A DNA stretch of 64,000 bases from Macrothele yani (Eukaryota > Arthropoda > Arachnida > Araneae > Macrothelidae): contig CM077007.1 of NCBI GenBank assembly GCA_039090855.1, forward strand, positions 19,083,515-19,147,514. The letters run 5' to 3'. Positions 32,619-43,755 of this stretch are shown here, piece by piece. The notes beneath the pieces are model-generated. The model saw nothing but the letters and a program-made list of their open reading frames with translations. It had not been told where the DNA came from and searched no databases. Each line of letters starts with the position of its first letter. The first letter of the stretch is position 1. The translations under genes and the position numbers were made by a program.

Positions 32619-35205
32619 CAGAGATGCCAACAACTACGGAATCTCCGTAGTTCCTATGGAAAAAGCTCTTGTACTACAGAATACGGAAAACCGTGTTTTT
32701 TCTACGGAAAATTGACGGAAGTTATTAATTTTTATTTTGCTTGTTCCCCTTCCCAAAGCAACGGCGGCCACTTGACGATCCGTCATGCTTATGATGCTGC
32801 CTGCACTTCCAGTTCTGCCTCTTGAAGCTGCTCAGATCAATGTGGTCTTGTGCTGAGTCATTCTAAGTGAAAACCTCCCTCCCCAGCATGCAACATTCTG
32901 GGGACGTTGAACGTAGCTCGCTTTGGTGGTGGACGTGGGTGGAGTTTCGCCTGAAGCTCTTTCGCAGTGCAGCAGCAAGCTGTTGAAAATCGTTTAGTGC
33001 AGAACGTGAGTGCCATTGCCTGGCATCGGAGTTGTTGTTTTTTAATCGTGCGTCAACCATTCATGTCAGTAATTAATATTTTTAAAGGTTTTTTTTCTTG
33101 CGTTGCAGAAAAGTATGCTTGGATTTTGTTGCAGAGTTCGCCAAAATGCGTAATTACGGGTCTAGTACGCATCTAAATTTTACCAACACATAAAAATATT
33201 CATCAGGAATTTTTAGCGACGCGTAGAAATACATGTCGTGAAGCGCGTAAAATACGCATCAACATGTAAAAATATGCATCGAGAAACGCGTAAAACGCGC
33301 ACATCAACACAGTCAGAGAAAAGTATAAAATGCACATCAAAGCGCAAAAACACACGTCAAGAAACGCGTAAAACTATGCATCAAAGAATTTTACCAACGC
33401 ATAAAAATACGCATCGGAGCAGCATTTCGCTTTTCAAAAACGGAAAAGAACGAAATAAAGATTTCTGCCGTAATCATAATTTCATTTTCCTGTGATGTTG
33501 CCTCTGTCCAGGATTGTTGTTACACATAATTTTATTCCATAAATCTTTGTATTTCACTTTGAAAATGGAGGGGAAATTTCTGAAAATGGAAATTCGACGG
33601 TGCAAAAATTCCTGTGTAATCTTCAGCTTCGAGGAATTTCTGCTTTTTCGTCGTAATTTGGGTTATCCTCGAGATCGATGCATAATTGAACAGAAATTTT
33701 GGGGGCAATTGGTAGTGGTGAATGCTTTCCGCCTGAAACTTTTGAAAATGGAAATTTCGTCTTTCAAAACTTTTGGAAACAGTAAAGATTTCTCCCGTAA
33801 TCGTAATTTTATTTTTCACGCGACGTTCCCTCTGCCTAGTATTGTTGTTAAATTTCATTTTATTTCGTAAATATTTGTATTTCACTTTGAATATGGAAGG
33901 GAAATGTCCGAAAATGGAAATCGGACGTAGCAAAGGTTTCTCCCGTAACTGTAATTTTTTCCCCCAACGATGTTCCGAACATGTATCCTGTATTCTTACA
34001 TATTCCCCCCAAAAAAATTTGCATTTCAGCTTGATAAAGGGGGAGAATCCGAAAACGAAAGTGACGAAGCTGAAAAGTTTGTAAGAATTGATGCATGATA
34101 TTCAAAAGCATTCGTATTCTCCAAGTTACACTACCTTTTACCTAAAATAGTGAAAGCTATCATGCATTCATGGTCCTCAAACAGAAAGTTCTTTCAGCAT
34201 GATGGATAAAATTGTCATGGCATCCAAGGGGTTTGTGAAGCCTACTGTCATAGCTGATGGTGAGCTTTAATTTTTCAAATAACAGTTTTTCAAAAAAGAA
34301 AAATCAGAAAGGACACAACTGGTAATTGGAGTAAAAACAAGAATGTATTAAAGCGAAATCATTTTAAACGAAAATGAACTTCCTAAGTTCTATACATCTG
34401 TCGGAAAATTTCACATTGAAGAATGTTCTTATATTCAAGAAAAGATACTGATCTATGATGAATTCTTAAAACATGCAGAAGTAGTAGATCTTCACTTAGA
34501 GCCATAACATCATTTACTTCTGTATTACACATAGTCAAACGCCTTCCATTTATAATAACTGAAAATGAACTTGATATACTGGAAGCGGAATTCCTTGTTA
34601 TCAAGCTGACAAATTAGAGACCATAGCAGTAACAGATAGAATAGATGTCACTTGGTCAGAAATCTCAAAATTAAGAGGCTGTAATGGAGCAGTTAAGTAT
34701 ACTATTTTCTCGAAAGTAATGTTTACAATACTTGTAGTTCCACACTCGAATGATGTGAATAAGAGAGATTTTAGTTTAGTGCGAAAAAATCAAGCCTGTT
34801 TCCAACCTAATTTAGGTGTAGAAGCACTTCTTATTGCAAAAATTAATATGTTCTCCTCTGGGCAAGTGTGTTATGAAAAAAGATTTTCTGCTGAGGAACT
34901 CAAATCTGCAAAACACTGTACAGCGAAATCACTAAAGAAAGCTATTTAATCAATTGTTTGTTGCGTAAAAAAAATGTATCAGTCATGGTGTATATTATTT
35001 TCCATGTGAAAAATTTGGAATATTTTGATACAGATTTTCATGTATATAAATGAATAAGTAAGTAAAAAAAATGCTAATTAAATTAAATGAGTTGTTTTCC
35101 TCAGTTGGAATTATTCTTTTTGGTATGACTACTGAAAAATGGTCAAAACTACTGAAAATTTGTACGAGTACTATTGAAAATATCTGAAACAGGTTGGCAT
35201 CTCTG
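32619..35205 (+). mobile_element. hAT-A transposon nested in Tc1
   Basis: The ends CAGAGATGCCAACA and, inverted, CAGAGATGCCAACC interrupt the Tc1 ORF. CGTAC is repeated on both sides (32613-32617, 35206-35210), so part of a target duplication is visible although the usual 8 bp is not exact. The interior has the shared non-coding modules (33430-34200) and then a transposase C-terminus (34380-34949). Other fragments of the same modules are at 3340-5640 and 17960-26560. Confidence 0.8.
34380..34949 (+). pseudogene. hAT-A transposase C-terminal part
   Basis: Frames can be followed from FYTSVRKFHIEECSYIQ-like sequence at about 34390, through LHIVKRLPFIITENELDIL (34520-34580), to the dimerisation segment TILVVPHSNDVNKRDFSLVR then KNQACFQPNLGVEALL (34719-34860). 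In hAT enzymes this segment reads PHSNA-ER-FS-V; here V-N-K-R replaces the usual T-x-ER. Frameshifts and stops occur at about 34505, 34617 and 34715. N-terminal domains are absent. Confidence 0.75.
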
Positions 35206-35323
35206 CGTACCATTTGCAGAGAACTTCATTCCATGGGTTACCATGGTCATGCGGCTGCTCAATAAGCCTTTCATCTCCACTTGGAATGCTACTTGTTATT
35301 TAGCATAGTGTAAAGAACATTTA

Positions 35324-35720
35324 TTGTGGACCATGGATCAATGGAAACGGGTCCTATGGACTGATGAATCCAGACACACGATCCATCAGTCTGATGCCGT
35401 GTGTGGATGTGACGTCAGCCGGGGCAACGCTATTTTCTACAGTCAAGTTTGGAGCTGGCAGTGTACTCGTGTTGGGGTGTTTTTTGTGGTATGGTCTCGG
35501 CCCAAACTTGTTAACCAGCACGTCTACCTCGATATTCTGGACAATTATGCCCTACCAACTCTGTGGCAATACTATAAAACCGAGCCTGGTTGGTACCAGC
35601 AGGAAATGCACTGAGCCATAAAGCAAGAACTGTTACAGCATGGTTTGACGATATTTCTGTATCGTGTGTGGACTGACCAGCACAGAGCCCTGATCTTAAT
35701 CTGATAGAGCAGGTATGGGA
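35324..35720 (+). pseudogene. Tc1 family 3 transposase catalytic fragment
   Basis: Starts MDQWKRVLWTDESRHTIHQS, with the first catalytic Asp in WTDES, and continues in two frames through VLGCFLWYGLGPNLL and LDILDNYALPTLWQ. The QQ-N-A segment (35600-35640) and the SPDLNLIEQVWDELQ-like stretch (35685-35740) are readable but shifted. It is cut from its N-terminus by hAT-A. Confidence 0.75.
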
Positions 35721-36397
35721 TGAATTACAGCACCGCATAAGAAGTTTGGAACCAAGGCCTACTACTAAGCAACAGTTAGCAACAGCATTATGTACTGAAT
35801 GGAAGCGCATAGCTATCGCTGTGTTCCAAAAGCATGTCTCAAATGGTTAGTGCATGCATTAAGGCCAAAGGTGGACGGACACCATACTAATGTATGTCAA
35901 TAAATGTTGTGTTGTGTTTCTCTGCTAGGTGTCCGGTGACTTTTGTCAATATAGTGTATACAGTAGAGCATTGAAAATCCAAACATCAAAAATCTGAAAA
36001 AGCTCCCCTCTTCTTTTTTTGTTGTGGTTTAAGTATAGTCCGTTCATTTTAAATTGACACTTGATGATATTGGAATCTCCAATTTTGGGGGTGACATGTT
36101 GAAGGTGGAGGTGACTTCTGATACTCAGGAACAAAAGGTGAAAACTTTCCCAGTCACTTGTTCCTGCGGGGCTAAGATTTTATGACCAATTACCACAGCA
36201 GTGAACCACCCCTTGTTTCATACCTCAGGCCCATTGTTCACTGTGGGCCGGGAGGAATGTTATTCTCCCTGCACTCAGCTAAAGCACACTCCTTGGCAAT
36301 CGGAACCAGCTTGTAATGAGTCGCTGCTGACCAACAACATCACGCATTCCAGTCAATTCAAAATCACCATAAGAAACGAAGTGGAGCGTCTATGGGT

Positions 36398-38538
36398 ATG
36401 ACATCTGCAAAACGGAAACACAGATTTTTGATAATGGAATCAAAAATTGAAATTTCAAATAAGCTGTCAAAAGGAGAAAGTAAATCGCAGTTAGCTAGAA
36501 TTTATGGTTGGTAAGGCATACCATTAGTGACACTAAGAACAAGGAAAGCATTTTCAAATTTGCATCAACATTCAACTCAGATGAAGGCTCTAAAAGAAGA
36601 AAAACTATGAGGGTGGCAACATTATTTTTAATACACCATAATGTGAATACTCAAGAAATACGTATAGCATATTAAATCAGTTTATTTTTATGGCGTAATA
36701 AGTACAAAAATTTTATAGTAAGTAATAAGTGCTAAAAAAATTCATGTAATATGCTCGTGATGTCACCCACGTTATTTTCAAAAATCATCATTGTTCCTTG
36801 CGTGTTTCAAATCCCTGCATTTTTATGTCTACCTTGTGTTGAAAAAGCCTCCCAGTGGAGTGCGAAAGCTTGGCGAATCTTTGTACTTGTTATGCTATAA
36901 AAATAAATGGATTTAATATGCTATATGCATTTCTTGACTATGACAAACGTCACATCTTTGGAAGATGTCATTTATATATGGTTCACCCAACAACGAAGCT
37001 TAAGGGAACCAATATCGGGGCTTCTGCTGTGTGAAAAAATGTTGGATTTCAACAGAAAATTGGGAGGTCTTTTTTATTTCAAAGCCAGTACAGGTTGGCT
37101 TAAGAACTTTAAATCATGACATGGCATTAGAGAACTTCATATTGAAGGAGAAATTTTATCTTCTCATTTTTCTGCTGCAGAAGCTTTTAAAGCAAAGTTT
37201 ATGGAACTTGTAGCAAAAGAGGAATATTTGAGAGATGATATTTACAATGCTTGATAAAACTGGATCAAATTAGAAATCACTGCCCCAAAAATCCCTTGCG
37301 TCTCGTCGGGCAAATGCAGCAAGGAACGAATTACAGCTCTGGTTTGTGCTAATGCAACTGATGCTTTGCCGCAACTAATCATAGGAAAGATAAAGAAACC
37401 TCAATGTTTCAAAAATGTCACATCTCCCTGTAAGTTACAAAGCTCAAAAAAAGTGTGTGGATGAACTCAGAATTTTTTATTGATTGGTTTACCCATGATT
37501 TTGTGCCCAATGTTAGAAAATGTAGTGACCAAGAAGGCAAGGTTTTACTCATTCCAGACAAGCACCATCGCGTCCCTCAAGTGAACAGCTTCACAATTGA
37601 TGATGGCCTCGAGATCTTATTTCTTCCAAGTGTCACTGCGCTTCTACAACCTATGGATCAAGGTGTCATAAAAAAAAAATTAAACTAATGTATAAAAAGC
37701 AAGTTTTGCGCAGTTTACTTTTGGTACGATAAGTCATCATCAACCTTATCAGATTAAGAAAAAAGGATCGGAAAATATTACATCGTGCATTGGTGTAGAA
37801 TTATTAAAAAGTGACTGTGAATCTCAGTCGAGATTCAGAAACAGAAAAGACAGGAAAGGTGCCTGAAGCCATGACTCTAGTGAAGGGAGAGAGATGTAGG
37901 GGACCACTGAATTGGACAATCTGGTTTGCTTCGTCCCCATGTGGTCCCCTACATCGAACGTTTACTTTGGCATGATTAGTCGTCATCAACCTTATCAGAT
38001 TATTAAGTTCATGATATTTACTGAATATATTGATTGCATTTTCCAAAAACTTCATCTTAAAGATTGTTGCTATATGTTAGCTGAGTCATCGCAATCAGTC
38101 ACACAGCAGAATTTTAAAAAATGCTTGGAAAAAATTATGGCCTGTTGAAGGAGGTGAGTTAAGCCAAGATGAAGACAATGGGGATAAAATATCCGGTTTA
38201 TTCAAATCGGTTTCTGGGTTTGAAGAATGTGGTGCAAAGCAATGGATAGAAATGGTATTGATGACACAGGATATTCCATTTTAAATGAAGATGAAATCAT
38301 AAAATCTTTTACAGAAAGCACAGTTCCTGAAAATGATGCAGATGATGAATCTGTCATCAACGTTGGTCCTACTCATGCTGAAGCATTCACTGCAGTGGAG
38401 ACTGCCATGGCTTGGTTTGAACAACAGACTGAGTGCTGTTCAACTCAGCTTCTCTTATTGAAAAGAATGAGGGATTTAGTGGCAAAAAGCGAACTTCGAA
38501 AATGGTGCAACAAAAGATTAGTGATTATTTTTCTATAA
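36398..38538 (+). pseudogene. Tigger/jerky transposase, all domains, many frame breaks
   Basis: It starts MTSAKRKHRFLIMESKIEIS with HTH residues KGESKSQLARIYG. After an inserted block, the CENP-B-type second HTH is readable: LLCEKMLDFNRKLGG and KASTGWLKNFKSRHGIRELH. The DDE domain follows with DDIYNADKTGSN (first catalytic Asp; usual NADETG), KSLASRRANAARN, VWMNSEFFIDWFTHDFVPNV, KVLLIPDKHH (second Asp; usual LLLDNAPSHP) and FLPSVTALLQPMDQGVIKK (third Asp in MDQG). The C-terminal tail (38227-38538) reads GPTHAEAFTAVETAMAWFEQ and LLLLKRMRDLVAKS. At least six frameshifts or stops are present. The family is the source of host CENP-B and JRK genes. Confidence 0.85.
37717..38005. repeat. about 40-bp direct repeat flanking 205 bp, with 15-bp hairpin
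   Basis: The stretch containing GTCATCATCAACCTTATCAG (37717-37757) is repeated as GTCGTCATCAACCTTATCAG (37964-38005). Between them a perfect 15-bp inverted repeat, GATGTAGGGGACCAC (37893-37907) and its complement (37941-37955), encloses 33 bases. The insert interrupts the Tigger reading frame. Confidence 0.75.
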
Positions 38539-38952
38539 AAATAGTAAAATTGCATGAACTTTTTTTCAGCACTTATTTTTTAATCTAGTGTAAATATGCT
38601 CTTCAAATGTATTATGATTGGTAAGCTTTAGAATTTTGTACATAATTTAAGTTTTAAAATTTTACAGCAGTAGTAAAAATGGCAAACTTGTTTCATACTG
38701 CATAATAACAAAAAAATCATTGTTGCATGTATATTTATTTATTTTTTGTATACAGTTGCTTATTTTTGGTACATGTATTTGGATAATATAAAGTAGAAAT
38801 GTTAGAGTATTTGCATTTTTTTTACACGTTCGATAATCCAAACACAACGAAAATCTGAACTACCAGTAGTCCCAATTAGTTTGGATTTTCAACGCTCTAC
38901 TGTATATATTCATAGTTATTTTGTCTTGTGTGCCAAAGTGAGATAGGTTCAG

Positions 38953-39137
38953 ATTGAAATGGCACATAACATTAATATATGGAGAGGTTGCACATAAAAG
39001 GGCAAAACAAAAAGTAGCTTCCAACAATCTTTGGCAGAAAATTCAGGTATGTAAATCAGTGTCTCCAAATGTCAATACACTCTCCTGGCTGGGGGAATTG
39101 TTTGGCACAACCTCATCCTCCGGTGCAAATGCTTCAG
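38953..39137 (+). CDS. possible coding exon of an unidentified gene
   Basis: The stretch stays open between a GGTTCAG acceptor (ending 38952) and a good donor GTAAGG (39138). It encodes about 61 residues, including HITLIYGEVAHKRAKQKVAS and LSWLGELFGTTSSSGANASG. A shorter alternative ends at 39047 where GTATGT follows CAG. I do not recognise the product. The acceptor's pyrimidine tract is weak and no partner exons were found in the window. It lies just after the Tigger element and is GC-richer than its surroundings. It could be a chance frame. Confidence 0.3.
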
Positions 39138-39139
39138 GT

Positions 39140-40270
39140 AAGGTCTCTAGTTTTCAAAATTATTGCGTCTGTCACTCTACCAGAAATTTGTTTTGAATGA
39201 GCTACATTAGCACAAGATGTTTCTAACTAGAACCTTTATTTTGTTTATCAGATTTTACTAAATGTGCTAAAAGTGCAATGGGACACAATATGCTTCTAAT
39301 TTGATGTATCCTCTCCCCCATGCATAATACCCAGTCTATCTGTGTAATGAAGTACAGATTTTGCCAAAATCTTCGAATTTTTGGTACTTTAAATTTGGGT
39401 ATGCATTTCTACTGTCTTTTATGTTTGGAATATGTATAAATCAGTTGGTATATCTGTAAATATTATCAGCATTTCTTATTCATAATTACATAAAATGTAA
39501 ATTAAGGTACTGCAGTGGCACCAAATTGAGTGCAAATCTTGAAATTATGCGTACTTTCTAAATGTTGCACCTTACAAAAACATAAGATGTGTAAAATGTA
39601 ATTAGAATCATTGTTGATTTCATTTTAATTCTTGTTTTTAATTGCAGCATCAATCATATCCAACCAATTGCAGTGTCTTAAACTTTTTTTTAAGTCTCTT
39701 TGATTATGAAAAGTAAAATGTGAATTTTAATGTGTTTAGATATTTTAAATTCTTTAGCATTACATATAAAAAAAATTTTGTCTAACTTTTGATTACACCT
39801 TCCGTGATGAAATTAAGATCGTAGACAATGAATTTCCATATCCTGATCAAAAGCGCCTTGTGGTGTTGCTGTAATCCATTTTGAGGTATTTCAAGTGTTA
39901 TTATAATAACTAAATATTATAGCTTTGTCAGATGAGGGAAAGTTCCAAGGTTTCTCATAACATTTTGTTTGCCTCAGACATTCGCAATTATTTAGGGTGA
40001 TTTTTTTCTATTTTAAATTTTCTGAAAAATCTTTGTCTATTGCATAGAAGTTCCTTTCTGTTTTCCTAATGGAATTTTTCTATGAAATAACATGGACTGT
40101 TCTGCTGGGACTAAGACTGTTCAACAGTGACATGTTAGTGTTAGTGGTTTTCATTATACATTGGGTAATTTAATTTTGTGTATCATAGAATTTCGTTTTT
40201 CTTATTTTCTTTAGTGTGTAATATAAGTCCCAAACAGTAAAGTTTCCTTTGTCTAAAAGTTTGAACATTT
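39140..40270. other. no gene seen
   Basis: AT-rich sequence without recognisable element ends or coding potential. It could be intron or UTR if the exon at 38953-39137 is real. Confidence 0.4.
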
Positions 40271-40360
40271 GTCCCACTTTGGTGGCGCAGTGGAAAGAGC
40301 GCTTGCCTGTTTTAGTTCTCGAATCCCTTGCTCAACCAATATACTTTTTTTTTTTTTTTA
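40270..40360 (+). mobile_element. tRNA-derived SINE fragment
   Basis: Has tRNA-like box A (TTGGTGGCGCAGTGGAAAGA) and box B-like TTCTCGAATCCC, followed by a T run. The sequence differs from SINE family 1. Confidence 0.55.
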
Positions 40361-40486
40361 ATTGTTGTAATGTTCAAGAAACATACTTTCACATTTGGGC
40401 ATCAGAAACAAAAAGAATACCTGGTTATTAAAAAACTGCTTTACATATCTTATTTTTCCATCATTATTGACAGGCTTTCACCTAGT

Positions 40487-41689
40487 ATTTATAATAATGC
40501 TGGCTGAAAATGAATTTTTTTTTACACACAAAAGATCATCCATAAATTAAAAGAACTTGAAAAATTATAAGCTCAAGATATTTTGCCATAAAGTTATGTC
40601 TTCATCAGGAGCAAGTCCAACAATATTTATATATATTGTTGGACTTATATATATATATTATATTAACGAAACAGGAGTTTAAATAATGTAAACAGTAGAA
40701 ACAGACTTGCAATTACTCATTTGAATCAGGTGTGTTTATCATCCAAGAACAGGCTCCCAGAAGTTCAGAATGCTTGCAGCTGGGCACAAAGCTCTGCTTA
40801 AAACCAGATTTTTGTTCTTGAATATCTCCAATGAATCTTTTATGTCGAGATGAGGAAGGAAAGAAGACTTAAAAATTAATTTTGCATCTTCCATTCTAAC
40901 ATGGTTTGGGTTGGTTGAATGTTCTGTTAGAGCTGATTTTGTGATATTTTGTCCCTTACATCACTTTTGTGTTACTTCGAGTGGACGGACAGGTTTCTTC
41001 GTGTTTGGCCCATGAATGTGGACCAAAAATGGAGAGGTTTTCTGAAGAGAAAACCTCTCAATTTAGGTTTAAAGAAAATCTCTCCATTTGGGTTTCCTAA
41101 GAAACCCTCTTCATTTTTGGTCCATGTGGGCCAAAAATAGAGAAATTTTCTTAGGAAACCTAAATGAAGAGGTTTTCTCCATTTTTGTTTTCTTAGAAAA
41201 CCTAAAATAAAGAAAACCTTTCCATCCACTTGAAGTAACACAAAAATGATGTAAGGGATCAAAATATCACAAAATCAGCTTTAGAAGAACATTCAGCCAA
41301 CCCAACCCATGTTAGGTGGGAAGATGCAAAATTAATTTTTAAGTCTTCTTTCTTTCCTTCCTCATCTCAACATAAATTTTTGTTGGAGATATTCAAGAAC
41401 AAAAAACTGGCTTTAAATAGAGATTTGGGCCCAGCTGCAAACATTCTGAACTTCTGGGATCCTGATGATGATAACTGCACCCAATTCAAATTGAGTAATC
41501 ACAAGTCTATTTCTACTGTTTCATTAACTGAACAGAGCATTGGACTTGCTGCTGATGAAGACATAAATGACTTCAGTAAGGTCAAAACATATTAAGCTTA
41601 TAATTTTGTAAGTTCTTTTAATTTAAGGATGATCTATTGTATGTAAAAATAAAATAAAAACCATTTTCAACCAGCATTATTATATCACA
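40487..41689. repeat. 1.2-kb foldback element, arms about 470-500 bp
   Basis: Left arm 40487-40992 and right arm 41220-41689 are inverted copies through most of their length: outer ends ATAATAATGCTGGCTGAAAA, middle GAAATCTTT-type segments, and inner ends TTACATCACTTTTGTGTTAC. The 227-bp centre holds overlapping palindromic repeats of GAGGTTTTCT and complements. The left arm carries an additional small AT-rich palindrome (about 40617-40660). No ORF of note is present. Confidence 0.85.
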
Positions 41690-41984
41690 CATGGAAATTT
41701 TTTATGAATGTATATAAATATTTATTTTTAGAATCAACAAAACAGTAATGTTAACACATTTATTATGACATTGGCTGTTGCTTAATGCCTTTTAGGGAAG
41801 AAAACAATTTTTTAAGAAAGCTGCTCATTGGAAAATAGAGGTTAATTAAATTTGTTATGTCTGACACACTTCATGTAAATAGGAGAAAGATACATTAAAA
41901 ATGCAAACAATTTTAACTTGATATGTGTTGTTCCGTGGGAAGACATTCGCTTTAAATTATGTGGAAAAAATTGTATTCTTAAGG
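41690..41984. other. no gene seen
   Basis: AT-rich, no recognisable feature. Confidence 0.4.
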
Positions 41985-42425
41985 TGGTTTCCACCCTGGT
42001 CACAGTTCTTACACCTAATCAGTACATTGTGTGTGTGATGTTGACATTTATTTCCTCTAAGTTTGTAGGTCTGTTCTTTTAAACTTCACTTTTCAGATAC
42101 CCCCAGAATAAAAAATCTGGTGCTGATAATAAGTCCAGTGGATGTGGTGTTCATGTGGCTGTTTCCTCTGCAATAGGACTTTATTTTTCAGGAAGTCCAT
42201 GCATATGCAAGCAGTGTGGCTGTGGCAGCATCCTGTTGGAGTTGGAACTATACACTATTCCTTCCTACCCACATCCTTTGCTAGGAGCATTCCTTCATCA
42301 TAATTTTCTCCTGAATGTTCTGTGTTCTAACATTATAGAGCCAGTTCTGAAACAGGGATGTACAATTTTGAATCTGTGACAGTTGAAATGGTATTATAGG
42401 ACACTTTCCCCACCCCGTATAGCTT
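41985..42425 (-). mobile_element. probable mariner remnant
   Basis: The - strand sequence CACATCCACTGGACTTATTA then TCAGCACCAGATTTTTTATT resembles the NxPHxSPDL-type nucleotide context of mariner transposase genes. The outer edges (GGTTTCCACCCTGGTCACAG, CACTTTCCCCACCCCGTATA) look like eroded ends. The reading frame is lost. Resemblance only. Confidence 0.35.
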
Positions 42426-42789
42426 AACATTTGTGTAGAAACCTTGCTTTTTCTTTGCTCTTGTTATAATGTAGTACTGTAAACATTTTGTTGTTGATTA
42501 CAGCTAATCAAACGCATGTACATGATACTTAGACTACAGTTGTTGCACAGCCATTGCTGTGCTGTATGTAGTGTTTCAGATATTTCAGCATAGGTTATTA
42601 AATTTCATGGATCTGGGTGACAAGGATAAAGAATTGCATCTATAGTAATCACTGTAAAAAACTAATATTTCATTCTAATTGGTGGTGTGATATAGCTGTG
42701 GATCTTTCTCTATCTATCAGTAAAAATGAATTCTTAATCAACATAGCTACGGCAATGTTCATATGAGTGATAACCACACACCAGACAGC
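42426..42789. other. no gene seen
   Basis: AT-rich, no feature recognised. Confidence 0.4.
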
Positions 42790-43000
42790 ACTCATTCATA
42801 TGTGAAGACTTTTTTGGGGAAGAAAGGGTAGCAACCACTGTGAAACACTCAATGGGCTATAAAGCAGTCTCCTGTCCCTCATTTAGGACCACTAAGTTCC
42901 AGGGAAAGGAGAGAGCCAGTGCCATAAGACAAACACAACATCCATGCCTCACTAGGATCCCATCTCGGATGAATGGTGAGGTACTGTTTGTGGAGGTATC
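42790..43000 (-). mobile_element. SINE family 1 copy
   Basis: Inverted copy of the 3105-3340 SINE. It reads CACTCAATGGGCTATAAAGC, GGACCACTAAGTTCCAGGGA and AGACAAACACAACATCCATG on the + strand, with tRNA-like box B remnants (CACTAGGATCCCATCTCGG) near 42950. Confidence 0.75.
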
Positions 43001-43755
43001 TAATGAGATTCATTCATGTTGAGCAAGAAGTAGGTAAATTAAAATATCAAAGTTGAAACTGACAACTTTGATCATTTCATGAGTGTGATGAAATTCTCCC
43101 CAAATTTCATATAAATGGTTCTGAATGTAAGAAAGGTTGTTTTAAAGCTATTGTTTAACACCCCCTTCCCTTCATTTTGTGACGAGCCAAACTTTATTCC
43201 ACGTCACAATCTCAAAAAGTATGGTAAAACCAGTATTTCGTCTCCCACTATAAGTGCTTGGAGGGAATTGAAATTGGGGAGCAAATGAAAGTATTATTAC
43301 TTCCATAAGGGAAATGCGCAGCTCTTACAGATGTGAAAGTGTTGTAGTATTCACTCTTACCACATTCAACACTGACCAGTTATTATGGATATATGTGTTG
43401 GTTAAAATTCATTCTTTGTTAATTTTATAATCTGCATTCATGTGGCATGTGCTTTCAATATATGTATTGTAAAGCAAATACAATCTTAAACTTTGTTTTT
43501 TTATATCATGCACTGAATTCCTTCTTAAGATTTTTTTTTAATGTGAAAATTATAACATTTCCTCAGAATCTCTGTTCATCCAGCATTTGGCATCCCTCTT
43601 TAAATTGTTTGGTAGTAAAGTAGTGAGGAAATGTTAACATTTGCTTACTACTACAGGCTGGTGCATGATATGTCTGTGGTAATGGCCATTGTGTAACCAA
43701 TGTATTGCTATGAGAGGATACTGAATTCTCATTCTGCTAATGCATCAGCTATATA
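43001..43755. other. no gene seen
   Basis: AT-rich sequence without a recognised gene, RNA or element boundary. Confidence 0.4.

Larger units (their letters stand above)
32165..35956 (+). mobile_element. Tc1-like transposon (family 3), split by hAT-A
   Basis: Both ends carry CACTATATTGACAAAAGTCA then CCGGACACC in inverted orientation. The right side is followed by TA (35957-35958); the left flank is TT, probably mutated. The N-terminus starts at 32313 with MSRRERADFDKGKIVGCY and HTH residues TILDVLNKWKTHG. The C-terminal half after the insert has MDQWKRVLWTDESR (first catalytic Asp) and the QQEMH region near 35600. Multiple stops are present. Without the hAT insert it would be about 1.2 kb. 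Confidence 0.85.
35961..38902 (+). mobile_element. Tigger/jerky-type transposon 2, near full length
   Basis: The ends CAGTAGAGCATTGAAAATCC and, inverted, CAGTAGAGCGTTGAAAATCC are flanked by TA (35959-35960, 38903-38904). The left TA immediately follows the TA of the neighbouring Tc1. It contains a complete set of Tigger domains in broken frames (36398-38538). An AT-rich block at about 36640-36905 and a duplicated block at 37717-38005 look like later insertions. Confidence 0.88.

Noticed and set aside
36640..36905. Intron of the Tigger transposase gene.
   Set aside because: No proper splice signals in frame; better explained as inserted AT-rich sequence in a dead gene.
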